DNA from: Sphaerotilus microaerophilus
Lineage (GTDB): Bacteria; Pseudomonadota; Gammaproteobacteria; Burkholderiales; Burkholderiaceae_C
Length of the DNA: 64,000 nt
Reading direction: 5' to 3'
NCBI RefSeq assembly: GCF_023734135.1
Contig: NZ_AP025730.1
Location: 1,116,001 to 1,180,000, forward strand
Position 1 is the stretch's first letter. Each line of letters starts with the position of its first letter. The notes under the pieces were generated by a model. The model was not told the origin of the DNA, made no database searches, and saw only the letters and a list, made by a program, of their open reading frames with translations. Below, one piece after another: positions 44,410 to 53,075 of the stretch. The translations under genes were made by a program, and so were the position numbers.

Positions 44410-46592
44410 GGCGAGGCCTCATTGCCGGCGCTGTCGTCGGTGGCCACCGGGCCAGGTTCGGCCGCAGCGGCATCATCCAGCAGGTCGTCGGGCAAGGCCC
44501 CGTCCTGCAACGCCGGGGAACTGGTGAACTCCCACCACTGCGTGGCCTCGCTGTAGCTCTGGCGCATGTAGCCCGCCAGTTGTTGCAGATCCTGCGGCAT
44601 GACCTCATCGGGGTCCGGTGCCGGCAGCGGCATGCGAACCTTCCAAAGCTGGCCGCCCTGCAACAATGCGAAACATTGGCCCTTGGGTAAGGCGACGACG
44701 TGCGACGGCTCGATCATCGGCACGCTGGACATGCTGATGCGGTCCTGCGTGTTGCTGGTGAAGTCCGTCGCGCCGCGGATGTCCGAGCTGTCGGTCGCGC
44801 CGGAGACGATGGTGGTCGTATAGACCTCGACCTTCGGCAATTGCCGGGTCAGCAGTTCGGCGGTGGCCGTCTCCCTGACCCTCAGCATGAACAGATTGTT
44901 GAAATTGCCAATCACTTGACCCGCTTTGGCGCGGTTCCCGATACGGGCCTCGATGTCCGAAAGCGTCTGCGTGTACGCGGTGACCTGCAGACCGGCGCCG
45001 CCGCCTTTGTTGATCAGCGGCACGAACTCGTCACCCATCAGTTCATTGAATTCATCCGCGTGGACGTTGATCGGCACGCGCGTGCCAGCCGATGCGCCCG
45101 GCAGGCCGTCATCGATCCCGTGCTTGTAGATATGGCCTGCCACCGAAACGAGATCGCTGAACATCGAGTTGCCGACCGCTGCGGCGACCTCGGCATCGGA
45201 TAGCGCGTCCAGGCCCACATAGACGACTGCGCGCTTTCGGATGACCTGCATCCAATCGAAGATCGGGCGCGGGTCGGCCAGGTCGGAATAGTTCGGGGCC
45301 AGGAGCTGCGCGATCTTGCCGCTCGTGAGCTTTTCCAGCAGAGGCAAGAGGCTGGCGACGATCTTGTCGAAATACGTCTTGTCGTACCGCACGGCAGAGC
45401 GCAAACCGTCCAGCACAGGGTCGTAGTTGCGGGCTTGTGACAGGTACTGCTCCAGCGCCACCACGCGCTTCTCGCGCCCAATCATGTTGCGCGGGATGTT
45501 CTTCTCGTTGAGCTTGGCCTCGATCTGGACGATCACCTCCCAGGCTTTGGGCTCGGTCTTGGCGAAGTAGTGCTGGGCGTACTCGATGAACAGCGCGTCG
45601 ATGTTGATGACGTGCCGCTGGATCAGCATGTAGTCCGGGCGCTGCCCCAGTTCCACCAAGGCGCGGGCAATGATGTTGACGAAGCGCCACGCGAATTCCC
45701 TGAAGGCTGCGCTGTTGCCTTCGCCGGAGAGCTGCCCCGCGATGCGGGTGGCGACTTCCGAGATGCGACCGAATCGGCCTACGGCGTTGTAGCGTGCCGA
45801 AATGTCCGGCCACCCCAAATGGAAGACATAGAACTCGCCTTCGCGGCCCGCGCGCTTGGCCTCGACATACATCCGCTTCAGGAGATCAGCATCTCCTTTG
45901 GGGTCGATGACGATCACGACCTCGTGTTCGCCCGCGGCGTTCCTCCGGCGGATGTCTTGAGTGACGAAGAGTTCGGCCAAACGTGTTTTGCCCACCCTTG
46001 TCGTTCCCAAAACCAAGGAGTGGCCCACGCGCTCACCCAGCGGCAGGCTGACGTCCACCTCGTCGGGTTCGATGCCGTGCAGGCGCGGCAGGCCGCCCAC
46101 TGGCGGCAGCGGCCGCACCGGATTGAAAGGCACGTCCCAGCCGGTGAGTTTCGATAGCCGGGACAGCGGGAACGGCGCGAACTCCAGCCGTTCCTCCAGG
46201 CGCCGGGCCAGCCGATAGGCCGGCGTCGGCTCGACGTAGCGCCGAAACTCTGGCCGGTACGTCTGCATGAGCCTATGGGTGTGTTTCTGCTCCCACAGAA
46301 AGCCGCGTCCCACAAACAGACGTTGCTGGCTGACCGGCACGTCCTTGCTGGTCATCACGTAGCGCGGCAGGCGACGGATGTTGCGCCGGTAGCGCAGGAT
46401 GACGCGGGCATCGCGGTAGCGGATCGCGCCATAGGCTCCGAACGCCAGCGCGCTGCCGACACCCATGGCGGGGCTCAGCGCGAGCGACCACGGGGCCACC
46501 AGGGACAGAAACGCGGCGCCTGCACACGCCGCGACGGTATATAGCTCCACCGCTGGGCGAAGCAGAACCTCGACCGGCTGTTTCCCCGACAT
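44406..46592 (-). CDS. traD: Type IV coupling protein TraD (SXT/TOL subfamily, TIGR03743)
   Basis: A 728-residue inner membrane ATPase that brings the relaxase-DNA complex to the secretion channel. Two N-terminal helices (about 18-60) precede Walker A GTTRVGKTRLAEL (about 195) and Walker B VIVIDPKGDADL (about 225). The TraD C-terminal core includes VNVHADEFNELMGDEF-type sequence (about 510) and LQVTAYTQTLSD. Typical length. The C-terminus is Asp/Ala-rich. It lies 4 bases after TIGR03765. Confidence 0.93.
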   Translation of the reverse strand: MSGKQPVEVLLRPAVELYTVAACAGAAFLSLVAPWSLALSPAMGVGSALAFGAYGAIRYRDARVILRYRRNIRRLPRYVMTSKDVPVSQQRLFVGRGFLWEQKHTHRLMQTYRPEFRRYVEPTPAYRLARRLEERLEFAPFPLSRLSKLTGWDVPFNPVRPLPPVGGLPRLHGIEPDEVDVSLPLGERVGHSLVLGTTRVGKTRLAELFVTQDIRRRNAAGEHEVVIVIDPKGDADLLKRMYVEAKRAGREGEFYVFHLGWPDISARYNAVGRFGRISEVATRIAGQLSGEGNSAAFREFAWRFVNIIARALVELGQRPDYMLIQRHVINIDALFIEYAQHYFAKTEPKAWEVIVQIEAKLNEKNIPRNMIGREKRVVALEQYLSQARNYDPVLDGLRSAVRYDKTYFDKIVASLLPLLEKLTSGKIAQLLAPNYSDLADPRPIFDWMQVIRKRAVVYVGLDALSDAEVAAAVGNSMFSDLVSVAGHIYKHGIDDGLPGASAGTRVPINVHADEFNELMGDEFVPLINKGGGAGLQVTAYTQTLSDIEARIGNRAKAGQVIGNFNNLFMLRVRETATAELLTRQLPKVEVYTTTIVSGATDSSDIRGATDFTSNTQDRISMSSVPMIEPSHVVALPKGQCFALLQGGQLWKVRMPLPAPDPDEVMPQDLQQLAGYMRQSYSEATQWWEFTSSPALQDGALPDDLLDDAAAAEPGPVATDDSAGNEASP

Positions 46593-46596
46593 GGCT

Positions 46597-47145
46597 TCAT
46601 TGCTCGATGCCGGTGGCCGTGACTAGCGCCGGGTAGTGCCGCAGGCCCAAGCGCTCGGCCAAGTCGTCGCCGGACACGGGTGCGAGGGGGACGCCGGGCA
46701 CCCGTGTGCGCAGCCGCGCCAGGCCCTGAACGGTCTCGACGTTGACCACCAGACCGACCGCGCCGCGCTCGCGCAATGAGGCTGCATGGCGGTGCAACCA
46801 GGCCTGGGAAGCCTCGTCGTCGCCCACGACCACGAAGGGACGCAGGCCCGGGGCTTCGATCACCCGCCGCGTGACGGTGCCGGGCGTGAGCTTGGTGCTG
46901 CGCACCGGCAGCATCGCGGCCTCGTCCGCCGGCGTGGCCGGGATCTGAGGCGTCGGGATCGGCGACCGGGCCGGAGCGTTGGCGCGCGGCTGGAGGTTCA
47001 GGGATTCGTAGTACGGTAGCGCCGACGTGCCGCCACGGTCTTCGACCACGATCAGCGGCTCGCCGGCACGCGAGACCAGCGGCAGACCCGCCAGCAGCAC
47101 GAGCAGGCCCTTTGCCGCGAGATGGGCCAGATGGGATTTCGTCAT
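46597..47145 (-). CDS. Integrating conjugative element protein, TIGR03765 family
   Basis: A 182-residue secreted protein with a signal peptide (LLVLLAGLPLVSRA) and a domain with VVVGDDEASQAWLHRHA and GLVVNVETVQGLARLR. Family members always accompany traD. ATG 47145 overlaps the transglycosylase stop by four bases; upstream codons in this frame belong to the neighbour. Confidence 0.84.
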   Translation of the reverse strand: MTKSHLAHLAAKGLLVLLAGLPLVSRAGEPLIVVEDRGGTSALPYYESLNLQPRANAPARSPIPTPQIPATPADEAAMLPVRSTKLTPGTVTRRVIEAPGLRPFVVVGDDEASQAWLHRHAASLRERGAVGLVVNVETVQGLARLRTRVPGVPLAPVSGDDLAERLGLRHYPALVTATGIEQ

Positions 47146-47732
47146 GGGGAGGTCTCCTGGCGCGCGGCGAGGACCGCGGCGGTTGCGCGCGCGCCCTGCA
47201 CGCGCGCGAGGTGGCGGGACACGCTGCGCCGATAGCGGGCGGCGGGCTCGCCACCCGCGGGGCGGTGGTAACGGCCGATCGCCACCAGCCAGTCCTCGCC
47301 GGGGGTGTGCTGTTCTTTCAGGATCTCGGCGGCGATGGCGAGATTGCGGTACGGGTCGAGCAGATCGCATGCGCTGGCGTAGCGCTGCTGGTGGTAGCCG
47401 AGGTTGATCTGGCCCAGACCCGCGTCGATGCGCGTGTTCGGCGTGGAGCGCATGGCCTGCTGCAAACCGGCGCAGGCGTCGGCGCGGGTCGCATAGCGGC
47501 GCGATTGGCCGGCGACGTTGAGGGACCACGGCCACGGGACGATGCGCTCGTTGCGCCGGATGCCGCTCTCCTGCAAGGCCACGGCGTAGAGCACCGTCGA
47601 GGGAATGCCCGCGCGCTGGGCGGCAAGCTGGTAGGCCGGTGGCGGAACCTCCTGCGCCTGGGCGGCGCAGGCGCAGAGGCCAGCAGCGAGCACCAGAGCG
47701 CGCAACGGCGCCGTCAGGGTTGGCGCTGCCAT
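47142..47732 (-). CDS. Lytic transglycosylase (SLT domain) of the transfer system
   Basis: A 196-residue exported muramidase with a signal peptide ending ACAAQAQ. The SLT fold has the catalytic Glu in VALQESGIRR (about residue 54), then DAGLGQINLGYHQQ and ILKEQHTPGEDWLVAIGRYH. It should open peptidoglycan for assembly of the secretion channel. It overlaps TIGR03759 by 19 bases. Confidence 0.9.
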   Translation of the reverse strand: MAAPTLTAPLRALVLAAGLCACAAQAQEVPPPAYQLAAQRAGIPSTVLYAVALQESGIRRNERIVPWPWSLNVAGQSRRYATRADACAGLQQAMRSTPNTRIDAGLGQINLGYHQQRYASACDLLDPYRNLAIAAEILKEQHTPGEDWLVAIGRYHRPAGGEPAARYRRSVSRHLARVQGARATAAVLAARQETSP

Positions 47733-48439
47733 TGGCCGTTCACTTCGCGCACGACCGCAGGCAAATCGCCGGGCAGGCCCAGCGACAGCCAGCGGCCGCC
47801 GTCGTGGTTGAGCGTGATGCTGCCGCTACGCACCCGTGCCGCGTCGATCTGTGCGCGCTTGGCCCAGTCGCGGATGCGCGCGTCGTCCTGGCGGCTGCCG
47901 ACCATGTACAGGTCGAACTCGGTACCCGAGGATTGCAGGCGCTGCACGAGCTGTCCGCAGGCCACGCAGCCGTCCTTGACGAACACTGCCATGCGGCCGC
48001 TGCCGCGCACTGCGCCGGCGCTGGGCTTGTCGTCAGGCAGGTTCACCCGTTGCATGTCGGGGTTCAGGCGCTGCCAGGCTTCGTCATAGGCACGTTGATA
48101 GGCAAGCAGCTTCTCGACGCGGCGCGCTTCGATTTGCACCTGCAGTTCTGCGTAGCGCCGCCGTTCCTCGTCGGTGCGGGCCTCGATACCCAGGGCGGAC
48201 AGCGGGTCCAAGTTGGGCGAGTAGATGCCTAGCGGCCCGTCCATCAACTCGCGATAGCGCGTCCATTCCTGCGGTTGCAGGCCCCACCCGCTTGCTACCT
48301 GGTCGCCCGGGGTTCGGGTGACCAGCGGACGCTCCTGGCTCTGCGCATTGCGGGCCGGGGCGGTGGCCGGCTGCTGCGCCCAGGCGGGCAACTGGGCGGA
48401 TGCCAGCAGGAGCGCGGAAAGGATGATCGACGGCTTCAT
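47714..48439 (-). CDS. Integrating conjugative element protein, TIGR03759 family, with CVAC motif
   Basis: A 241-residue exported protein with a signal peptide (LPAWAQQ). The N-terminal half is helical. The C-terminal half resembles thioredoxin, with MAVFVKDGCVACGQLVQ, i.e. a CxxC active site (about residue 158). Together with the CPFC protein at 32351 this gives the ICE two thiol-redox candidates. Confidence 0.85.
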   Translation of the reverse strand: MKPSIILSALLLASAQLPAWAQQPATAPARNAQSQERPLVTRTPGDQVASGWGLQPQEWTRYRELMDGPLGIYSPNLDPLSALGIEARTDEERRRYAELQVQIEARRVEKLLAYQRAYDEAWQRLNPDMQRVNLPDDKPSAGAVRGSGRMAVFVKDGCVACGQLVQRLQSSGTEFDLYMVGSRQDDARIRDWAKRAQIDAARVRSGSITLNHDGGRWLSLGLPGDLPAVVREVNGQWQRQP

Positions 48440-48453
48440 GTGGTGTGCTCCGG

Positions 48454-49104
48454 TCAGGGAATCGCCACGCGACGGGTCTGGTCGCCGGCCTGGAACACGG
48501 CGGTGTTGCCCTCAATCGCCTGTAAGCGCCACGGGCCGAGCGCATCACCTGGCAGCAGCACCTGAAGCTGGTCGGGCGTGAAGTCCGCGCTGCTCGGCGC
48601 GACGGACACGCTGCGCTGGCCAGCGCGCAATTCGGCGCCGACGACGCGGAACGGAAGCGGCGGCGGTTCGGGCTTGGCGGCGGCCTTGCCCGATGCGCGC
48701 GGCTGGGCGGGTGCGGCGGCGCGCGGAACGGGCGCAGCGGTCTGGCGCGCCTTGATCTGCTCGACCTCCGCGCGCAGCGCCTGAAGGTCGTCGGCAGCGG
48801 CATAGCCGCTCAGCGTTTTCTCAACCTGGGCTGCGCGTGCTTCCAAGACTTGGCGGGTGTCTTTGAGGTCTGCCGCCGTTGCGACGGCCGGACGCTGCTG
48901 GATGGCCTCGATCGACTCGACCAGGCCCGCCGACCGGGCTTCCAGGCGTTGCAGGCGGGAATCGAGCCGTTCCTGGTCGGCCTGGTCGTTCATGGTCTGG
49001 TAGCCCAAGGCTACGAAGACGCTGAGGCCGATCAGCCAGAGCCATAGAAGGCTCTGCACCACCACGGCGGCGGCCGGGCGCCGGGAAGCCTGCGGGGCGT
49101 TCAT
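48454..49104 (-). CDS. Conserved ICE coiled-coil membrane protein
   Basis: A 216-residue protein: one helix (about 13-34), a coiled coil (about 40-125), an Ala/Pro/Lys-rich linker and a C-terminal beta domain (LPFRVVGAELRAGQRSVSV). The layout recalls PilP/PilO-like periplasmic proteins, and its position after pilL fits, but I cannot name a family. ATG 49104 overlaps the pilL stop by four bases. Confidence 0.72.
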   Translation of the reverse strand: MNAPQASRRPAAAVVVQSLLWLWLIGLSVFVALGYQTMNDQADQERLDSRLQRLEARSAGLVESIEAIQQRPAVATAADLKDTRQVLEARAAQVEKTLSGYAAADDLQALRAEVEQIKARQTAAPVPRAAAPAQPRASGKAAAKPEPPPLPFRVVGAELRAGQRSVSVAPSSADFTPDQLQVLLPGDALGPWRLQAIEGNTAVFQAGDQTRRVAIP

Positions 49105-49721
49105 GGCTGGCCTCCCGAAACCGAAGGCTCCAGCGGGAACGTCTGCACCGCCTCGGCGGCGGGTGGCTCGGATGCGGGTTCGATAGCCGCGCTGTCGCCG
49201 GGGCGCTCGAAGCAAATCTGCCGTGCGCGATCATCCGCGTGCAGTTCCCAGGCCGGGCCAGCCAGTGTGAGCAGCGCATCGCGCAAGGTCATGGGGCCGA
49301 GGTGCAGGTGCGCCGCCGGCAGCGGCAGCGCATACAGCTCGATTACCGCGTGCGCCGTCTGGCACAGGCCGTAACCGCTGCGCTTGAGTACATGCCGCAG
49401 CCCATCGCCGACGGTGGCGCGGGCATCTTCGGGCATGGATACGTCGATGGTCTGCAACAGCAGGTCCCGCTGCGCCGCCGTGGGCGCTAGCTCGACCAGC
49501 GTGTAGCGACCGTAGCGCACAACGGGGATGTACTCGGGCGTCTCGGGTTCGGGCGCGGCCGAGACTTCCTCGATGGCATCAGGCGCGGGCGGCGCAGTCG
49601 TCGTCGCGCAGCCGCCAGCCAGCACCGACCAGAGCAGGCCGAGGACTCCCGCCAGCAGGCGGCGTTCGGGATGGTGAAACCAAGGTGGAGAGGGGCACAT
49701 AAGCTCGGCGTCCTGAAACAT
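49101..49721 (-). CDS. pilL: PilL-type lipoprotein of the ICE (TIGR03748)
   Basis: A 206-residue lipoprotein with a signal peptide and lipobox LAGGCATT. The mature part has IPVVRYGRYTLVELAP and a secretin-N-like region (GLRHVLKRSGYGLC), as in ICE PilL proteins. First gene of the operon running to 43660. ATG 49721 is favoured by GAGGG four bases upstream; ATG 49700 or 49766 are alternatives. Confidence 0.82.
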   Translation of the reverse strand: MFQDAELMCPSPPWFHHPERRLLAGVLGLLWSVLAGGCATTTAPPAPDAIEEVSAAPEPETPEYIPVVRYGRYTLVELAPTAAQRDLLLQTIDVSMPEDARATVGDGLRHVLKRSGYGLCQTAHAVIELYALPLPAAHLHLGPMTLRDALLTLAGPAWELHADDRARQICFERPGDSAAIEPASEPPAAEAVQTFPLEPSVSGGQP

Positions 49722-49758
49722 CGAGCCCTCACCATCGCCGCTAAGGCCGGGGGCAGCA

Positions 49759-49790
49759 GCAAACAATGCGAACCACGCTGCGTCCGATTT
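49759..49790 (-). promoter_or_regulatory. Shared transfer-operon upstream motif, site 1
   Basis: GCAAACAATGCGAACCACGC on the plus strand; with the next 12 bases it aligns over ~32 positions with the rebuilt site 3 (AAATC...GGTTC...ATTGTTTGC on the minus strand). It stands about 38-70 bases before pilL, between the terminator and the gene. Confidence 0.55.
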
Positions 49791-49798
49791 GCCGACAT

Positions 49799-49838
49799 AA
49801 AAAAACAGCCACGTCCACGGAAACCGTGGGCGTGGCTG
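49799..49838 (-). terminator. Strong intrinsic terminator downstream of the helicase gene
   Basis: On the minus strand CAGCCACG/CGTGGCTG encloses CCACGG/CCGTGG, and the hairpin is followed by seven U. It separates the helicase unit from the pilL operon. Confidence 0.92.
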
Positions 49839-49891
49839 CTAGGTGGGAACAACAGAAAGCCGGCGGCGCTAGGCCGGCGATGGCGTAGGGA

Positions 49892-52171
49892 TCAGGCGGC
49901 GACCAGTTGTCGGGCCAGGGCGACTTCGACGGAATCACCGTCCTGATTGAGCACATCCAGCCCGGATTCGGGCACATCGCCCGAGGTGGACTGCGAGACC
50001 ATGATCTTCTTGGCCATCAGCTCAAGGCAGGTCATCTGCGAGGAGCCGGCGTAGCCGAGGTAGATCACGCGCACGGACAGCTTCTGCCCGATACGCCAGG
50101 AGCGGCGTGCTGCCTGTTGGAGCGAGTACACGTTGTAGCCCGACTGCATGAACACGATCGTCGGAAACTCCAACAGGTCCAATCCCGTCTTGACAAGCTC
50201 GGGGTTGGTGATGAGCACGTCGATGCCACGGTCCAGCTGCTCGGCGATCCAGTCCTCGCGGCGGCTGGCGTCCACGCTCGCGCGCAGCACCGCCACCTTG
50301 AAGCCTTCCTGCTCCAGCAGCACCTTCAGGCGCGACGTGGTGTCGCGCGTGCCGGTATAGACCGTGTAGGCCAGGACCTTGCGGCCCTGCGCCTTCTCCT
50401 CTTTGCAGATGTCGATCAGCTCGCGCTCTTTCGGCGTCACCTCGAACTCGTTGAACTGAGCCGGAACGAACGCCAACGTGTTGCGCGTGCGTGGATGCAC
50501 CACGGTCTCCGACCGGAAGCAGCAATCCGGCCAGGCCAGCAGCACGTTGAGGACCACGCCCAGCAGGGTCGTATCGCGTCGCGCCAGAGCCTGTTTCAAC
50601 TCCGCGGTCAGCCGACCCGCCAGGTCGCGGTAGGCCGCGGCTTGCGCCGTGTCCATTGCGACTTCACGGAACTCTTCGTCATACGGCGGAAGCACGTTGC
50701 CGCCGATGTCTCTGAGCTTCAGGAAGATCGTGAACGGCAGGATGCAGCGCAACACGCCCTTGGGGCCGAAGCCTGGGGCCTTGACCGTTCTGACACTGAC
50801 TTTCGTGCCTTTCGCGGTCTTGTGCGCCGTGCCGGTGCTCTCGGAATAAATGTCCTTCAAGACCCCGTGATCGCGCATGAACGCCATCGCGGCCGAGGTC
50901 ATGCTGCCGCTCGTGGTCGGGCGGTAGCCGTCTTCGATCATCCGCCCGGGAAGGGCTCGGAACAGCAGGTAGAACAGATCGTCGCCGTAGCCGCCCATCA
51001 ACGTGCCTGTCAGCAACAAGGTCTTGCGAGCCTTCGCTGCCAGCACGCCCATGGCCTGGCCCTGGGCGCTGCCGCCGTTCTTGTACTCGTGCGCCTCGTC
51101 GGCGATGAGCAGGTCGAACATGCCTTGCGGCAGGTAGCGCTTGATGAATTCGGACGGCTGATAGCCGCCCTCGCCAAAGCCGAACTCCATGTTGGCCATC
51201 GCACGTTCCATGCGCGTGGCTTGACGGTCGGAAAATACCAGCTCGCCGCTGCCGTCCATGAGGTTGATGAACTCATGCACGTTGTCTCCCAACATGGAGG
51301 CGAGGAAACCATCACCGAAGCGTTTCATGAGCTTCTGCGCGGTGACTTCGCCGATCGTCGGGATGCGCTTCAAGGCTTTGAGAACGGCCGAGGACTGATC
51401 GCTGCCGGACAGACTTCTCGGGCGGATCAGCGTCCACAGGGGCGCGGCGCAATGGCTGCACTTCCTGCGATACTCCTCGGCTTCGAGCGCGACTGGGTTG
51501 ACCGGCTCGCCGTCGAGGTCGGTGATGACCGTGCCGCAGTCAGGGCACGCTGCCACGTCGCCATGGCGGGTGCGTCGCGTGGTGAAGACGGGCTTCCAGT
51601 GGAATCCCATCCGCATCCTGACGCGCCCCAGGACAAAGAACTCCTGGCCTGTGGGCTGCACACCCAACTGCTCGCGCAGCTTGATGAGCTTGACCAGCGT
51701 GTCCGGGCCGTTGAGCACCCAGACCTTTGCGCCCGCCACCGTCTCCTGGATCTCGCGCCGCCACTTGTAAACCAAATGGGGTGGCGAGAGAACTAAGGTT
51801 CGGCGGTAGCCTTCGGCGTTGAGGACTGCGGCCGTGGCAATACCGACGGTCGTCTTGCCGCAGCCCATTTCGCCATTGACGATCGCGGCGCGTTCGCCAC
51901 GGTCGATCAGCAGCTCTGCGGCGGCATGGACGACTTCGGCCTGAGCTTGGAACAGCTTGCGCTTGAGGCTGGCGACGACGAGTTGGCGATGCGCCTGCGG
52001 TTGGCCGGCATAGACCGGTGGGTTGGCGCGGTTGAGCGAGTCGAGCAGTTCGTCGCCGAACTCACCAACGAAATCCTGAAGGCTCAGGGTCAGAGGGGAT
52101 GATTCCGCATCGAGCAGTTCGCCCTGCACGGGCGTCGCGTCAGCGGCAGTGGTGTCGAGATCGAGGGACAT
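49892..52171 (-). CDS. SNF2-type DEAD/DEAH helicase of the ICE
   Basis: A 759-residue superfamily 2 helicase. Motif I is NGEMGCGKTTVG (about 102), then VLSPPHLVYKWRREI and motif II IADEAHEYKNGG (about 355). An inserted CPDCG...CSHCA four-cysteine segment (about 210-245) is a likely zinc ribbon. The C-terminal lobe has ITNPELVKTGLDLL and QQAARRSWRIGQ. Homologues are standard in the accessory part of ICEclc-like elements. DNA maintenance during replication or transfer is inferred. Strong ribosome binding site (GGAG). Confidence 0.88.
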   Translation of the reverse strand: MSLDLDTTAADATPVQGELLDAESSPLTLSLQDFVGEFGDELLDSLNRANPPVYAGQPQAHRQLVVASLKRKLFQAQAEVVHAAAELLIDRGERAAIVNGEMGCGKTTVGIATAAVLNAEGYRRTLVLSPPHLVYKWRREIQETVAGAKVWVLNGPDTLVKLIKLREQLGVQPTGQEFFVLGRVRMRMGFHWKPVFTTRRTRHGDVAACPDCGTVITDLDGEPVNPVALEAEEYRRKCSHCAAPLWTLIRPRSLSGSDQSSAVLKALKRIPTIGEVTAQKLMKRFGDGFLASMLGDNVHEFINLMDGSGELVFSDRQATRMERAMANMEFGFGEGGYQPSEFIKRYLPQGMFDLLIADEAHEYKNGGSAQGQAMGVLAAKARKTLLLTGTLMGGYGDDLFYLLFRALPGRMIEDGYRPTTSGSMTSAAMAFMRDHGVLKDIYSESTGTAHKTAKGTKVSVRTVKAPGFGPKGVLRCILPFTIFLKLRDIGGNVLPPYDEEFREVAMDTAQAAAYRDLAGRLTAELKQALARRDTTLLGVVLNVLLAWPDCCFRSETVVHPRTRNTLAFVPAQFNEFEVTPKERELIDICKEEKAQGRKVLAYTVYTGTRDTTSRLKVLLEQEGFKVAVLRASVDASRREDWIAEQLDRGIDVLITNPELVKTGLDLLEFPTIVFMQSGYNVYSLQQAARRSWRIGQKLSVRVIYLGYAGSSQMTCLELMAKKIMVSQSTSGDVPESGLDVLNQDGDSVEVALARQLVAA

Positions 52172-52191
52172 GGTGATGCTCCAAAGAAAAA

Positions 52192-52232
52192 TGGGGCATG
52201 CACCACCCCCAACAGGGCAATGGCATGCCCCA
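52192..52232 (-). promoter_or_regulatory. Leader hairpin before the helicase gene
   Basis: TGGGGCATGC (52192-52201) and GCATGCCCCA (52223-52232) are perfect 10-bp inverse complements just upstream of the ribosome binding site. It is the strongest stem among the leader hairpins of this region. Confidence 0.6.
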
Positions 52233-52309
52233 GGGTGGGAAGATCAATCGGCACACGGCCGACGGTGGATGGAAAACGCAGGCGCTGGCGGCCTACTGGT
52301 GAAACGTGC

Positions 52310-52615
52310 TCAGTCTTCGGACGGCAGCACGATGGATGTGAGATGGCGTTCCGCATCGGTGACGATGCGAATGCACAGCGCACGATGAATCACGTAGTGC
52401 GATTCCAGCAAAGCACCCGATTGAAGTGCGATGCCGTTGGCTTGCCACTGCCTGTCGCTGACGTCACCCCAGTCGCCACGGACATGGCGACGGAAGTACG
52501 GAATCGGGTCAAGACGACCGGCGCGGACCAGGCGGTCGATACCTTCGCTGAGGATGAGTGCACCTACCGGAAACAGCAGGTCCTGGCAGTAGGTTTCGAT
52601 ATGTCGGGATGCCAT
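52310..52615 (-). CDS. Small ICE protein with RHVRGDWG motif (paralogue 1)
   Basis: A 101-residue soluble protein. The block IPYFRRHVRGDWGDVSDRQW and the later VIHRALCIRIVTD...TSIVLPSED are shared with the next gene upstream. I know no function. Such proteins recur in ICEs and plasmids. ATG 52615 follows AGGAGG. Confidence 0.72.
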   Translation of the reverse strand: MASRHIETYCQDLLFPVGALILSEGIDRLVRAGRLDPIPYFRRHVRGDWGDVSDRQWQANGIALQSGALLESHYVIHRALCIRIVTDAERHLTSIVLPSED

Positions 52616-52704
52616 GGAGTCCTCCTTGATGGATTCATTGAGCCACGACGCCCCTAGCGGAGTGAAGTGGCTCCGTCAGGTGACTGGGATGACGATGGGT
52701 GACT

Positions 52705-53025
52705 TCAGATCATGTCGCGCTCTTCGGGAAGCTGGACCACCGTGGTCTGGTGGTCTTCGCTGGTCTTGACGATCAGAACCAGCTCGGGCGTGATCCGGTA
52801 ATAGGAGATCATCAGGTTGTCCTGTTGGAGTGCGACGTCGTTGGCCTGGCGGGTGGCTTTGTCGATCTCGCCCCAGTCACCGCGTACATGGCGCTGGACA
52901 TAGGTCAAGGGGTCGATCAGGCCTTTGCGGGCCAACCAATGCACCTTCTCGCTCAACTTCAGCGAGCCCGGTGCGAACAACGGTTGCTTCTGCGGCGCGG
53001 GCCGCTTGAACAGATTTGGGAACAT
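52705..53025 (-). CDS. Small ICE protein with RHVRGDWG motif (paralogue 2)
   Basis: A 106-residue protein with LTYVQRHVRGDWGEIDKATR and an end VLIVKTSEDHQTTVVQLPEE, paralogous to the gene 90 bases downstream. ATG 53025 follows AAGGAG; a frame opening earlier (53130) is mostly leader sequence. Function unknown. Confidence 0.74.
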   Translation of the reverse strand: MFPNLFKRPAPQKQPLFAPGSLKLSEKVHWLARKGLIDPLTYVQRHVRGDWGEIDKATRQANDVALQQDNLMISYYRITPELVLIVKTSEDHQTTVVQLPEERDMI

Positions 53026-53075
53026 GGTGTTTCTCCTTCGATGTGGTACAGCAGGACAGCAGCGCGTCCGGTGGA

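Noticed and set aside
49856..49880. Second terminator after the helicase (GCCGGC inverted repeat)
   Set aside because: A GC-rich inverted repeat is present but has no U run; the adjacent hairpin at 49799-49838 explains termination.
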